NCBI GenBank assembly: GCA_963783355.1
Contig: CAWANF010000009.1
Span: 71,906-135,905 of the forward strand
Direction: 5' to 3'
Length of the DNA: 64,000 nucleotides
From: CAWANF01 sp963783355
Lineage (GTDB): Bacteria; Bacteroidota; Rhodothermia; Balneolales; DATFMH01
Shown here: one piece after another, positions 34,896 to 44,755 of the stretch
Layout of the letters: the number at the start of each line of letters is the position of its first letter
How positions within the stretch are numbered: position 1 is the stretch's first letter
Position numbers and translations under genes: made by a program
The notes under the pieces: generated by a model
Told to the model about the DNA's origin: nothing
The model's database searches: none
What the model saw: the letters and a program-made list of their open reading frames with translations, nothing else

Positions 34896-35339
34896 TCAGG
34901 CTTTTTGAAGCCAATCATTTATTTCAAGAAGAAGGGGTTGTAACGTTTCATAACCGACAATACGGATGGCTTCAGTTATAGGTACCCAACGGGCTGATTC
35001 TATTTCTTCCTCTGTTTGCGGTTGGAATTTTTCAGCTTTTGAAGACATCACAAACCAATGAGTTGTCTTCCCCCAAAGTTTGTTATTTCGTTCATATTCA
35101 TGATATGTACTGCTTAAATCAGCTTTAATTTCAGGTAAAGGAATACCTAATTCTTCACTAACCTCCCTTCGGGCACAATCCGTAATAGATTCGCCCTTTT
35201 CGCATTTTCCTTTCGGCAAATCCCATTTGCCCCACCGGTAAATCATTACAATCTCCGATTCAGCATGCCCTGTTGTTTTGCGAAATAGTATTCCTCCTGC
35301 AGCTGTTACCTCTTTTTTAATCATTGGCTTTGTCTTCAT
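34896..35339 (-). CDS. Nudix hydrolase
   Basis: 147 residues with a complete Nudix box: G-KCEKGE-SITDCAR-REVSEELGI. Other features are WGKWDLPKGKCEKGE and ETLQPLLLEINDWL. It hydrolyses a nucleoside diphosphate derivative with Mg2+; the substrate cannot be told from sequence. It begins inside the end of the DUF1844 gene (overlap 23 bases), so the two are co-translated. Confidence 0.9.
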   Translation of the reverse strand: MKTKPMIKKEVTAAGGILFRKTTGHAESEIVMIYRWGKWDLPKGKCEKGESITDCARREVSEELGIPLPEIKADLSSTYHEYERNNKLWGKTTHWFVMSSKAEKFQPQTEEEIESARWVPITEAIRIVGYETLQPLLLEINDWLQKA

Positions 35340-35706
35340 CAGCCGATTTGTCTGTTTCCAAACTCCCCGTTTTCTCCTTATCGCTGGCAGTACTGTCTTT
35401 TTTATCTTTCTCTATTTCATCAACATAATTTAATTGTAAAGTACTGATGGTTTGATTTAAATAGTCCTGCAACTCTTTAGATAAATTTGATTGAGTATAA
35501 CTCTTCAGCATATTCAGGGTATCGATTGCATACTTAGCCGAGCTCATATCACGCTCAATTTTATCAGTCGCCGGATTTTTAATTTTTCCCATCCCCATCA
35601 TCGCTATTTGCTGATGTTGTTGAACCAGCATCATAAACAACAACTGATTCTGTTGTTCTCCTGATAACCGGCTTGCGTCAAAATCCATTGTATTATTCTC
35701 ACTCAT
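35317..35706 (-). CDS. DUF1844 protein
   Basis: 129 residues from the ATG at 35706 (MSENNTMDF). An open frame extends 18 codons upstream, but those are hydrophobic and basic, unlike the family start. The core LFMMLVQQHQQIAMMGMGK, the ERDMSSAKYAIDTLNML segment and YLNQTISTLQLNYV are typical of DUF1844, of unknown function. The tail is acidic and low-complexity. Confidence 0.8.
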   Translation of the reverse strand: MSENNTMDFDASRLSGEQQNQLLFMMLVQQHQQIAMMGMGKIKNPATDKIERDMSSAKYAIDTLNMLKSYTQSNLSKELQDYLNQTISTLQLNYVDEIEKDKKDSTASDKEKTGSLETDKSADEDKAND

Positions 35707-35912
35707 AGCTAAAATATTTTTGTTAATCTTTGCTTTTATCCACTGAAAAATAAAAATCATTTAAGAAAGGTGGAAGACGATACTGATTTTAAGGTGAACG
35801 GGAAATTATCTGTTTGCCGACCAACAGTTTTTCGTATCTTGAGTACAATACTTATTATATTTAAACAAACAAAAACTTACTTAAATAGCTGCTTAAATAA
35901 ATATTTTGACAA

Positions 35913-37127
35913 ATGTCACAGATTCACCCTTTTAAAGCCTGGCGGCCCAAGCCTGGTTTACTTGAAGAAATAGCTTGTGTACCCTACGATGTTATTGACA
36001 CAGATGAAGCACATGAATTAGCAAAAGGCAAACCGAATAGTTTCCTTCATGTAATACGTCCGGAAATTGACCTGCCGGAAGACACCGGAATTTATGATGA
36101 CGCCGTTTATCAGAAAGGGGCTGAAAACCTGAAATCCATGATGGATAAAGGATTGCTAATGCAGGACGAGAAACCCTCTTTGTATATTTATAAACTGGTT
36201 ATGGACGGACGTCCTCAAACCGGTTTGTTTTCCTGTGTTTCCGTTGAAGATTATGATAATGATGTTATTCTTAAACACGAACTCACACGTCCTGACAAAG
36301 AGGACGATCGCACACGCCACATCATCACGCAACAAGCCCACGCCGAACCGGTTATGCTGACCTACCGTGACGATTCCTCAGTTAATAAACTGACCAAAAA
36401 TATCCTAGAGAATGAAACTCCTGTTTATGACTTTACTGCTGATGATGGAATCCAACACACCATTTGGAAAGTTGACAACACGGAAGTCTATGTTCAGGCT
36501 TTTAAAAATATAGAGCATTTGTACGTTGCGGACGGACATCATCGCTGTAAAAGCGCCTCTCGTACTGTAGAGCAAATGCGAAAAGAAAATGGAAATCATA
36601 CGGGAAATGAAGAATATAATTTCTTTCCTGCCGTTCTTTTCCCTATGGGACAAATGGAAATCCTGGCATATAACCGAATTATATATAAACTCCCGGAATA
36701 TTTTCTGGAAAACCTATCCGATGTCGTTGCTCTAAATAAAGGAGTGAACCCTGTTCCAGCTAAAAAAGGTGATATCTGTCTTTATCATGCCGGAACATGG
36801 TATGGAGCCAGTCTTCCGCAACCCGAAGCCGGTGCAAACAGTGCCGACCGACTGGACGTATCCAGATTACAAAAAAACATTCTGGAACCTTTGCTGAATA
36901 TCACCGATCAGCGTCGTGATAAGAATATCTCTTTCGTTGGTGGCATTCGTGGTACCGGGGAGCTGGAAAAACTTGTCGATTCCGGTAAAGCAGAACTCGC
37001 AATCAGCATGTATCCGACAGATATCAGTGAATTGATTGCCGTATCGGATGAAGGATTACTGATGCCTCCTAAATCTACATGGTTTGAACCAAAACTCCGT
37101 TCAGGACTATTGGTTCACACATTTTGA
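35913..37127 (+). CDS. DUF1015 family protein
   Basis: 404 residues. The family signature is complete: IHPFKAWRPKPGLLEEIACVP-YDVI near the start, FLHVIRPEIDLPE, HELTRPDKEDDR, and LYVADGHHRCKSA with the conserved His pair. The family is widespread in anaerobes and Bacteroidota relatives and lacks a proven activity. It lies just before serC (44 bases), often the case in related genomes, which hints at serine metabolism. Confidence 0.9.
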   Translation: MSQIHPFKAWRPKPGLLEEIACVPYDVIDTDEAHELAKGKPNSFLHVIRPEIDLPEDTGIYDDAVYQKGAENLKSMMDKGLLMQDEKPSLYIYKLVMDGRPQTGLFSCVSVEDYDNDVILKHELTRPDKEDDRTRHIITQQAHAEPVMLTYRDDSSVNKLTKNILENETPVYDFTADDGIQHTIWKVDNTEVYVQAFKNIEHLYVADGHHRCKSASRTVEQMRKENGNHTGNEEYNFFPAVLFPMGQMEILAYNRIIYKLPEYFLENLSDVVALNKGVNPVPAKKGDICLYHAGTWYGASLPQPEAGANSADRLDVSRLQKNILEPLLNITDQRRDKNISFVGGIRGTGELEKLVDSGKAELAISMYPTDISELIAVSDEGLLMPPKSTWFEPKLRSGLLVHTF

Positions 37128-37171
37128 AATCATCAATCTATTTTCAAATTAATCTATAAAATAAATTATTT

Positions 37172-38248
37172 ATGAACCGTATACATAATTTCAGCGCAGG
37201 ACCTGCTGCGTTACCTTTAGAAGTTTTGCAAAAAGCTCAGGAAGAATTATTGGATTATCATGGTAAAGGTGCTTCTATCATAGAAATGAGCCACAGAAGC
37301 CCGGAATACACCGAAATTAACGCTCAAGCTGAAGAACGAATGCTAAAACTGCTCGGTGCCAGTGATGATTATAAGGTCCTTTATCTGCAGGGAGGAGCCA
37401 GTACACAATTTATGATGGTTCCATTTAACTTTCTGCAAAGTGGTGAAACAGCCGATTATATTAACACCGGCGCATGGTCAAAAAAAGCTATCAAAGAAGC
37501 CAAATCTTTTGGTAATGTGAATGTGGCATTCAGCTCTGAAGAACAGAATTTTAACCGTGTCCCGAAACAATCGGAATTAAAACTTACAGATAATGCTAAA
37601 TATCTGCACTTCACTTCGAATAACACTATTTTCGGCACTGAATTTTCGACGGAGCCTGTAGCAAATGTACCTTTGGTATGTGACGCTTCCTCAGATTTCC
37701 TGTCTCATCCGGTAGACATTAATAAATATGGTATCATCTATGCTGGTGCCCAAAAAAATCTGGGGCCAGCCGGTGTAACAGTGGTTGTAATCCGTAAAGA
37801 TTTCCTGGAAAAAGCCCGCACCGAAGGTGTTCCAACCATGCTGAGCTACAAAACTCACGCCGAAAAGCTATTCAATACTCCTCCGGTATTTGCCGTTTAT
37901 TTTGTAAACCTGGTTTTGGAATGGCTTGAAAGCAAAGGCGGTATAGCTGCTATGCAGAAAATTAATGCTGAAAAAGCTGAATTACTGTATGGAGAAATTG
38001 AAAAGGATGATTTTTACAAAGGTACTGCCGAGGTTGAATCACGTTCTAAAATGAATGTAACCTTCCGTCTTCAAAGCGAAGATCTTGAGAAAAAATTCCT
38101 TGCTGAAGCAGCTAAAAATAGTTTAAGCGGGTTGAAAGGACATCGTAGTGTCGGTGGTATACGTGCCAGTATCTACAATGCCTGTTCCCTCGATAGTGTC
38201 AAAACACTAGTCAGCTTTATGAGTGAATTCCGCAATTTGAACGGATAA
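37172..38248 (+). CDS. serC: phosphoserine aminotransferase
   Basis: 358 residues. Starts with the typical NFSAGPAALPLEVL, has the phosphate/PLP contact LYLQGGASTQFMMVP, and the PLP lysine in GAQKNLGPAGV. RSVGGIRASIYNA near the end is also characteristic. It converts 3-phosphohydroxypyruvate and glutamate to phosphoserine in serine synthesis, and acts in pyridoxine synthesis. No serA is adjacent. Confidence 0.97.
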   Translation: MNRIHNFSAGPAALPLEVLQKAQEELLDYHGKGASIIEMSHRSPEYTEINAQAEERMLKLLGASDDYKVLYLQGGASTQFMMVPFNFLQSGETADYINTGAWSKKAIKEAKSFGNVNVAFSSEEQNFNRVPKQSELKLTDNAKYLHFTSNNTIFGTEFSTEPVANVPLVCDASSDFLSHPVDINKYGIIYAGAQKNLGPAGVTVVVIRKDFLEKARTEGVPTMLSYKTHAEKLFNTPPVFAVYFVNLVLEWLESKGGIAAMQKINAEKAELLYGEIEKDDFYKGTAEVESRSKMNVTFRLQSEDLEKKFLAEAAKNSLSGLKGHRSVGGIRASIYNACSLDSVKTLVSFMSEFRNLNG

Positions 38249-38273
38249 TACGACCAGTTTATCGAATTGAATT

Positions 38274-38308
38274 AAAGCCGTCATATTTTTATGGCGGCTT
38301 TTTTTATT
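38274..38308 (+). terminator. terminator between serC and the rhomboid gene
   Basis: AAAGCCGTCAT and ATGGCGGCTTT pair with one wobble around TTTTT, followed by TTTTATT. Convergent genes meet here. Confidence 0.85.
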
Positions 38309-38897
38309 ACATCATACCTATCTTTTGCAGGAATATAGACAATGCCACGGGCTTAAATATGATGGTGAAAATAATGCCGGTAACAGCACCAGTGATGTGA
38401 GCTTCGTGATTTATAGTGCCCCTCTGTCTTCTGCTCTCGAAAATGCTATATGCTATGAAAAGGACTCCGAATATAATGGCCGGTATCCCGATAGGTATAA
38501 AGAATAAGTATAATTTCTGCCAGGGATAGAACAGGATAAATGAAAAAATAACTCCTTCAACCGCGCCCGAAGCTCCCAGGCTGGCATAAGACGGATCATT
38601 ACGATGTCGTATAAGACTTGGAATATTAGCTACGATCAGTGATGTAAAATACAGGCCGATAAAAATGGGCGTCCCAAGGATTTGCTCCAGAAATGGGCCA
38701 AAAAAATAAAAAGTGAACATATTAAACAGCAAATGCATCCAGTCGGCATGTAAAAAACCCGCCGTGGCCAGTTGATAATACTTATGTTCACGAATGGTAT
38801 AATATGGACGCAACATCCCGTCTTCTAAAAAATGAGGAGCGAAATACCAGGCCGTTATACTGGTAATAACCGTTGCTGCTAAAATTACATACGCCAT
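38307..38897 (-). CDS. rhomboid-family intramembrane serine protease
   Basis: 196 residues, six membrane helices. Motifs: HADWMHLLFNMFTFYFFG (loop 1 region), GASGAVEG with the catalytic Ser, and NHEAHITGAVTG with the catalytic His. Rhomboids cut membrane helices in the inner membrane. The substrate is unknown. Confidence 0.9.
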   Translation of the reverse strand: MAYVILAATVITSITAWYFAPHFLEDGMLRPYYTIREHKYYQLATAGFLHADWMHLLFNMFTFYFFGPFLEQILGTPIFIGLYFTSLIVANIPSLIRHRNDPSYASLGASGAVEGVIFSFILFYPWQKLYLFFIPIGIPAIIFGVLFIAYSIFESRRQRGTINHEAHITGAVTGIIFTIIFKPVALSIFLQKIGMM

Positions 38898-39008
38898 CTA
38901 ATGATAATTTAATTCTGAATATATGAACGAGGGTAAGGTACGTTAACGTGGGGAATAATGCTTTCTTGTTTCTTTTTTTATGTTTTTATGTTTGGAACGA
39001 CATTAACT

Positions 39009-39041
39009 TTTGCGGAACAGGTGTCAGACTTCGTATATTTG
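39009..39041 (+). promoter_or_regulatory. Bacteroidota-type promoter of tRNA-Thr
   Basis: TTTG at 39009-39012 (-33) and TATATTTG at 39034-39041 (-7, consensus TAnnTTTG) are separated by 21 bases, and the tRNA starts 14 bases after the -7 box. Confidence 0.7.
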
Positions 39042-39055
39042 AGGTCTGTAAACAA

Positions 39056-39128
39056 GCCGAAGTAGCTCAGTTGGTAGAGCGACGCTCTCGTAAAGCGTAG
39101 GTCGTCGGTTCAAGTCCGATCTTCGGCT
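39056..39128 (+). tRNA. tRNA-Thr (anticodon CGT)
   Basis: 73 bases: acceptor GCCGAAG with CTTCGGC, D-arm GCTCAGTTGGTAGAGC, anticodon arm ACGCT-CTCGTAA-AGCGT, T-arm GTCGG-TTCAAGT-CCGAT. Discriminator T; CCA is not encoded. Confidence 0.95.
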
Positions 39129-39130
39129 CA

Positions 39131-39160
39131 AAAAGCCCCTTTTTTAGAGGGGCTTTTTTA
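39131..39160 (+). terminator. terminator after tRNA-Thr
   Basis: AAAAGCCCCT and AGGGGCTTTTT pair around a short T-rich loop two bases after the tRNA. Confidence 0.9.
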
Positions 39161-39185
39161 TTTCATATAATTAATTTTTCGCATT

Positions 39186-39932
39186 TCAGGGAATTGTAAA
39201 TCCACCATCCACCGGCAAAACTACTCCTGTTATAAATGAAGCCTTTTGCGAACAGAGCCAGACTACTGCATTAGCTACATCTTCCGGCTTTCCAAACCGG
39301 CCAATGGGATGCTGTGCCAATAGTTGCTGATGACCTTCCGGGTTATCTTCAAAAAAACGCTCAATCATTGGGGTCTCAATAACACCGGGACAAATAGCAT
39401 TCACCCTTATTCCATCTTTGGCATATTCTAAAGCTGCTGATTTCGTGAGTCCGACAACGCCATGTTTACTAGCTACGTATGCTGAAATTGCCTGAAAACC
39501 AACCATTCCTGCTACTGAAGATATATTTACAATAGCTCCGCCCTGTTTCCTGATATATGGAATTTCATTTTTCATGCAGCTCCAAACACCCTTCAGATTA
39601 ACAGCCTGTACAAAATCCCAGTTCTTTTCTGTAGCAACATCTATCATTGCCTGATCCCCTTCCACACCTGCGTTGTTACAGGCAAAATCAAGCCCGCCAT
39701 ACTCTTTTATAGTGCGCTCTACCATTTCGGCTACCTGTTTCAGTGAAGAAACATCTGTTTCTAAAGGCAAAGCTTCACAATTTAAAGCTTCAATCATATC
39801 AGCCGTCTCTTTAGCACCAATAAAATTAATATCCGCTGCAACTACTTTGGCTCCCTCGTTTGCAAAGGCAAGAGCAACAGAACGTCCGATCCCCGCACCT
39901 GCTCCTGTAACTAATACCACCTTGTCTCTCAT
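39186..39932 (-). CDS. short-chain dehydrogenase/reductase
   Basis: 248 residues, classical SDR: cofactor motif VTGAGAGIGRSVALAF, NNAG (about 88-91), catalytic Ser in NISSVAG, and Y-x3-K in AYVASKHG. The acidic AADINF after the second strand suggests NAD(H) preference. It resembles glucose 1-dehydrogenase and cyclohexadiene-diol dehydrogenase types, but the substrate is unknown. It reads away from the GH2 gene, with about 300 bases between. Confidence 0.85.
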   Translation of the reverse strand: MRDKVVLVTGAGAGIGRSVALAFANEGAKVVAADINFIGAKETADMIEALNCEALPLETDVSSLKQVAEMVERTIKEYGGLDFACNNAGVEGDQAMIDVATEKNWDFVQAVNLKGVWSCMKNEIPYIRKQGGAIVNISSVAGMVGFQAISAYVASKHGVVGLTKSAALEYAKDGIRVNAICPGVIETPMIERFFEDNPEGHQQLLAQHPIGRFGKPEDVANAVVWLCSQKASFITGVVLPVDGGFTIP

Positions 39933-40236
39933 TGATTTTCCCCCTGATATTTAAATAATCGCATCTTAAGTCTTTGCTTTAATTATTTAAAAACTACTCT
40001 TAAAGTTTGGCTTTTAATGTCAGGAAACGGCTAAATACAGGGTAGTTCAAGGCCTTACATCCCAAACCTTTACTTTGAAAATATTGAGTAATAATTCAGA
40101 GCGTCAACTACACCGAGTATTGCCCCTTAAATGCTATACAATTATATTCGTATAGTTACTGTATTGTGTTGATGTGCATAAATTCATTTATATCTTATCT
40201 TTGAATTGCAATACATTTTGTCCCACATAATTCATA
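39933..40236. promoter_or_regulatory. divergent intergenic region with GH2 promoter
   Basis: TATCTTTG at 40196-40203 fits the -7 consensus and lies 33 bases before the GH2 start. ATTGCCCCTTA at 40119-40129 matches the core of leader repeats L1 and L2. No gene is visible. Confidence 0.45.
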
Positions 40237-42969
40237 ATGAGTCGTCCTATGAAAAAAAACTGTTCTAAAAATCATTTTCTTCATCATAAACCACGAATAT
40301 TTAGAGATTTCAATCCTGTTCTTATCCTTTTGTCATTTTTTTTCTGCGCCGGTATGTTAACGTTAACTGCAGGATTTGTTCAAGCCCAGCAACAATCGAG
40401 AATATCCTATACGGTTGATAACAACTGGCAATTCTACAAAGGAGATACTCCGTTTTCTGCAATCTCAACTATTTCAAAGAGTGATTGGAAAGCGGTTTCA
40501 ATACCACATACATGGAATACAAAAGATGCGTTTGATGATACTCCCGGTTATTATCGCGGTCCGGCCTGGTATCATAAAACCCTCAGTGTACCGGGAGACT
40601 GGAAAAACAAAGAAGTTTACCTCTATTTTGAGGGAGTAGATCAACAAACGGAAGTTTATGTAAATGGCAAAGATGTTGGATCTCATGTTGGCGGATATAC
40701 CCGGTTTTGTTTTCCAATAAGCAGTTTCCTGAAGTTTAATGACGGCTCTTTAACACCCAATCAGATTTACGTTAAAGTCGATAACAGTTACAATAATGAT
40801 ATTCCGCCATTATCGGCTGATTTCACGTTTTATGGAGGCATTTATCGCGATGTTTATGTGAAAGCGGTGAATAAAGTTCATTTTTCTCTTTCAGATTTTG
40901 CTTCCAATGGTGTTTTTCTTACAACTCCGGAAGTAAGCGCAGAAAAAGCATCGGTGGCAGCAAAATCAGTCATTACGAATAGTATGAATGGCAGAGAACG
41001 CATCCGTTTAGTAACGACTATTTATGATGAACAAAATAATGTCGTTCAGAAAAAGGCAACCAATTTAAGGCTGAAAGAGGGTGATAATACTATTAATCAG
41101 GCATTTAAATCCATCTCAAACCCGCATCTCTGGTCACCTGGTGATCCCTATTTATATCGTGTTGTATCACAGATATTTGATCGTCGATCCGGCAAGGTTT
41201 TGGATGAAATATCTAATCCACTGGGTTTAAGATGGTTTAAATTTGATGCCGATAATGGTTTTTTCCTTAATGGAAAACATATGAAACTTATTGGTGCGAA
41301 CCGCCACCAGGATTATCCCGGAATGGGTAATGCTGTTCCTGAACATCTTCAGATTAGAGATATTGAGTTATTAAAGAAAATGGGAGCTAATTTTATAAGA
41401 ATCTCTCATTACCCACAGGACCCGGTTATTCTTCAGGAATGTGATAAACTTGGTATTCTGGCATCTGTTGAAATTCCTATTGTTAATACTATCACAGAGT
41501 CAGATGCCTTTACAAACAATTGTGAACATATGATGACGGAAATGATTCGCCAAAATTTTAATCATCCAAGCGTCATCATTTGGGCCTACATGAATGAAGT
41601 CCTGCTTGTCCCTCGCTTCCGGCACGATCCGGCCCGACAAAAAATCTATTTTAAACATGTTTACGATCTTGCTGAAAAACTTGAAACCCTGGCCAGGAAG
41701 GAAGATCCGTTTCGTTATACGATGATTCCTTTCCATGATTATTTTGATATTTATTACAAGACCGGGTTGACTTCTGTTCCGATGATTGACGGATGGAATC
41801 AATACGAGGGCTGGTATGGTCATGATATTACTGGTGTTCAGCGTTTTCTGGATCGCGCGCATAAACTCATTCCGGATAAACCAATATTCGTAACAGAATA
41901 CGGTGCCGGCGCCGATCCCCGCTTGCATAGTTTTCACCCGGAGCGTTTTGATTTTACCGTAGAATATCAAACCTATTTCCATAAATACTTTCTAAATTCC
42001 ATCATGAAGAGGCCATTTGTAGCCGGTTCTTCACTTTGGAATCTATCGGATTTTGGCTCTGAAGGGCGCGGGGATGCTGTTCCTCATATCAACAATAAGG
42101 GAATGCTTGGCTACAACCGCGTACCAAAAGCGACATATTATTTTTATCAGTCACGTTTACTGAAGAAACCTTTCGTCAAAATTGCTTCCCGTCAATGGAC
42201 TTTAAGAGGAGGCATTGCGAAAAGTGATCAGGACCTTTTCTGCACTCAGCCTGTTCAGGTATTCACCAACGAGCAAAACGTTGATTTGACCATTAATGGC
42301 AAAAATTTAGGGAACCAATCGGCAGAAAATGGCATCGCAACATTTAACGTTCCGTTTTCAAATGGTGTGAATAAAATTGTAGCAACTTCAAAGGTAAACG
42401 GACTTACTTTTTCCGACAACGCTACTATTAAATTCCACCTGGAACCTGCAAATCTTGATAGTAAGGCCTTACCATTCCAAAATATTAATATTAGTCTCGG
42501 AACGTTAAGATACTTCTCCGATAAGCAGCAACATCAGATTTGGCTGCCGGATCAGGAGTATCAAAACAAAACATGGGGTTCTGAAGGTGGTGAAACTTAT
42601 GTGATGCCGGGCCGCCATAATGAACCTTACGGAACTGATAAAAATATTTTAGGGACGGATGAAGATCCTATTTATCAGACTCAAAAAGTGGATATCAAAG
42701 ACTACAAATTAGATGTTCCTGATGGATCATATACCGTTAAACTCTATTTTTCAGAAATAAATAACGATTCCACCAGAACATTCGATGTCGTTGTGAATGG
42801 CACTCCCGTAGTCCAAGATCTTAACCTTTATAAAGAATACGGTCCCTACCAGGCGGTATCATTCAAAACACATGTAATTACGCAAAACGGACAGGGAATC
42901 AGAATTGTATTCAAACCTGTGACCGGCGAGCCCGTTTTAAACGCTTTGAGTGTTAGAAAAATCAGATAA
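40237..42969 (+). CDS. glycoside hydrolase family 2 protein with C-terminal malectin domain
   Basis: 910 residues. A second ATG at 40249 (MKKNCSK) may be the real start. The signal peptide ends near GFVQAQ. The sugar-binding jelly-roll domain covers 60-210, the Ig-like domain 215-335, and the TIM barrel 345-650, with acid/base E454 (WAYMNE) and nucleophile E554 (VTEYG). A linker domain and a malectin-like carbohydrate-binding domain (about 755-910) follow. It is likely a periplasmic or surface beta-galactosidase or beta-glucuronidase; the exact sugar is uncertain. Confidence 0.85.
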   Translation: MSRPMKKNCSKNHFLHHKPRIFRDFNPVLILLSFFFCAGMLTLTAGFVQAQQQSRISYTVDNNWQFYKGDTPFSAISTISKSDWKAVSIPHTWNTKDAFDDTPGYYRGPAWYHKTLSVPGDWKNKEVYLYFEGVDQQTEVYVNGKDVGSHVGGYTRFCFPISSFLKFNDGSLTPNQIYVKVDNSYNNDIPPLSADFTFYGGIYRDVYVKAVNKVHFSLSDFASNGVFLTTPEVSAEKASVAAKSVITNSMNGRERIRLVTTIYDEQNNVVQKKATNLRLKEGDNTINQAFKSISNPHLWSPGDPYLYRVVSQIFDRRSGKVLDEISNPLGLRWFKFDADNGFFLNGKHMKLIGANRHQDYPGMGNAVPEHLQIRDIELLKKMGANFIRISHYPQDPVILQECDKLGILASVEIPIVNTITESDAFTNNCEHMMTEMIRQNFNHPSVIIWAYMNEVLLVPRFRHDPARQKIYFKHVYDLAEKLETLARKEDPFRYTMIPFHDYFDIYYKTGLTSVPMIDGWNQYEGWYGHDITGVQRFLDRAHKLIPDKPIFVTEYGAGADPRLHSFHPERFDFTVEYQTYFHKYFLNSIMKRPFVAGSSLWNLSDFGSEGRGDAVPHINNKGMLGYNRVPKATYYFYQSRLLKKPFVKIASRQWTLRGGIAKSDQDLFCTQPVQVFTNEQNVDLTINGKNLGNQSAENGIATFNVPFSNGVNKIVATSKVNGLTFSDNATIKFHLEPANLDSKALPFQNINISLGTLRYFSDKQQHQIWLPDQEYQNKTWGSEGGETYVMPGRHNEPYGTDKNILGTDEDPIYQTQKVDIKDYKLDVPDGSYTVKLYFSEINNDSTRTFDVVVNGTPVVQDLNLYKEYGPYQAVSFKTHVITQNGQGIRIVFKPVTGEPVLNALSVRKIR

Positions 42970-43322
42970 TGGATATGATAAGTCATACAAAAAGAGCGTC
43001 AAACTTGTGATTTTACTATCCGTAATTGCTTTAACTCCTTGAAATACCACTGGCTATGTACTAAAAATTCATAGACTTATTAAAATTCTAACTTAGTAAT
43101 TGTTAATTATTTTGTACAATTATTATTGACAAAAGAAAAACAGGTTTATCAATTAAGTACTTGACAGTTAACATATTACGTCAGTATTAAATTTACTGCT
43201 ATGATGTAACTGGGGTGGTTAATCAAGGGAGGAATAAGAAAAGGTCTGATTGTTGTGGGGCAATGATCAGACTTTTCTTTTTTATTTCGCCGAATTTGAT
43301 TCTCCATATCCTTAAAAATTCC
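42970..43322. other. intergenic region, possible small RNA
   Basis: AT-rich, no gene of note. The end (43195-43287) looks like a short transcript: an AAGGGAGGAATAAG stretch followed by a strong hairpin with a T-run, with no coding frame between. No matching known RNA was recognised. Confidence 0.35.
43239..43287 (+). terminator. terminator hairpin in the GH2-pyruvyltransferase gap
   Basis: AAAAGGTCTGAT and ATCAGACTTTT pair (one bulged G) around about 15 bases, then TTCTTTTTTATTT. The A-run before the stem lets it work in both directions, so it may also end the minus-strand gene at 43323. Confidence 0.75.
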
Positions 43323-44606
43323 TCACATCATCAGTTTGGAATGATTCATTGTTTTTAATAGATCCACATTCCTTCGTGATTTCATTGTATACTTATCGGA
43401 TTTTCTTTTTAACAATCGACGAAGAGCCTCTCCATTATCTAAATGTGATCTGCACAATCTTATAACTTTTTCCGTTTCATGTTCCAAATTCAATGAATCA
43501 ATTACAGGCACATCCAGCTCGATTTCATTCATCAAAGCCCTCATCTTAAATGTAAAAGCCGATAATGGAACAACAGGTGTACCACCGCTTAATGCAAAAA
43601 TACTTGGATGCCAGCGTCCGCCAATATATACCCTGGAATTACCCAGGATATCAATAGCTTGCCTAATTGCAGTATTTAGTCCTATTAATGGAATTTTATA
43701 TTTTTGAGAAATCGGGCCCAGAACTTCTTCATCGGTTGCAGCTGAAGCCGTTAAAACAATTTGACTGAACTCTTTTTTCAGCTCTTTAATTAATTTCAGA
43801 TACCCTGGCACAGGATCATATCCAATGGTCTCAGGTCGCAAATATACGGAACTGCCACCAAGGCATATATACGGTTTTGATGGATCAAAATCATACGTTC
43901 TGTAAGGAAAAACATCGAAATAACCGGGCCGGGATGCCGTTTTAATCCATTCATCATATCTCATTGGCCGATATACAAATGCAGCATCAGCTGCTACCGA
44001 AAATCTTGTAAATTCTTTGCATTCCTGTGCAGAAACTGATTCACGGAACACAACATCATCCAATAACGGGTAAACATTCCGGGCCATTTCCATTAGTGCC
44101 GGATCACTTAATTCAGCAGTGTGATTTACTATTGCCGTTGGCTTTTTAAAATATTTTTTGGAAACATATGCCAGAAAATATATAAAACGGCTTTCTCTTT
44201 TTAATCCGTAAATACATCCTTCTCCATTTAGAATGACAAGGTCGTTCTGGTCAAAAGCTTCCTTAATCTCATGGAATATTTCCCCGGAAATGAGAAACTC
44301 GGCAAATTTATCAAAATCGCTCCATTTCAAAGGAACGGTGTCTGAAACAGGAGGCATTAACTTCTTCGATAATCTTCGTAAGGCCTTTGGAATGACAGGA
44401 GGCAACAATAAATCAATGGTTCTTTTAGTAAGATTGGGATTTTTTGCTTTTTTTAATTTTTGGGAATTGTAATCAAGGCTTTTGGAATACAAAGTGTCCC
44501 GAATGGTACCACCATTTTCTTCTATTAATAGCCTTAATGCATTAGATGTCGCTCTTGCACCCCAATTCGAATCGTCAGAAGTATCGTTGATTAAAAAAAC
44601 ATTCAA
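43323..44606 (-). CDS. polysaccharide pyruvyl transferase family protein
   Basis: 427 residues of the CsaB/WcaK type with a GT-B-like fold. Features: DSNWGARATSNALR at the start, LVILNGEGCIYG, PYICLGGSSVYLR and GGRWHPSIFALSGGTPVVPL near the end. The family adds pyruvate ketals to cell-surface sugars. No polysaccharide gene cluster is next to it. Confidence 0.8.
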   Translation of the reverse strand: MNVFLINDTSDDSNWGARATSNALRLLIEENGGTIRDTLYSKSLDYNSQKLKKAKNPNLTKRTIDLLLPPVIPKALRRLSKKLMPPVSDTVPLKWSDFDKFAEFLISGEIFHEIKEAFDQNDLVILNGEGCIYGLKRESRFIYFLAYVSKKYFKKPTAIVNHTAELSDPALMEMARNVYPLLDDVVFRESVSAQECKEFTRFSVAADAAFVYRPMRYDEWIKTASRPGYFDVFPYRTYDFDPSKPYICLGGSSVYLRPETIGYDPVPGYLKLIKELKKEFSQIVLTASAATDEEVLGPISQKYKIPLIGLNTAIRQAIDILGNSRVYIGGRWHPSIFALSGGTPVVPLSAFTFKMRALMNEIELDVPVIDSLNLEHETEKVIRLCRSHLDNGEALRRLLKRKSDKYTMKSRRNVDLLKTMNHSKLMM

Positions 44607-44755
44607 TTGCAGTCCTCTCTCGTTATTCCTCTCTTTCTATAGTTTGAATAGACCCTTTACCCATTATTCAAAAATGATTTACAAGAAAAATAACGTCTAA
44701 GGCTACAATAGGTTAATTAAAATAAACTAATTGCGGACCGAATAAGGCTATTTTT

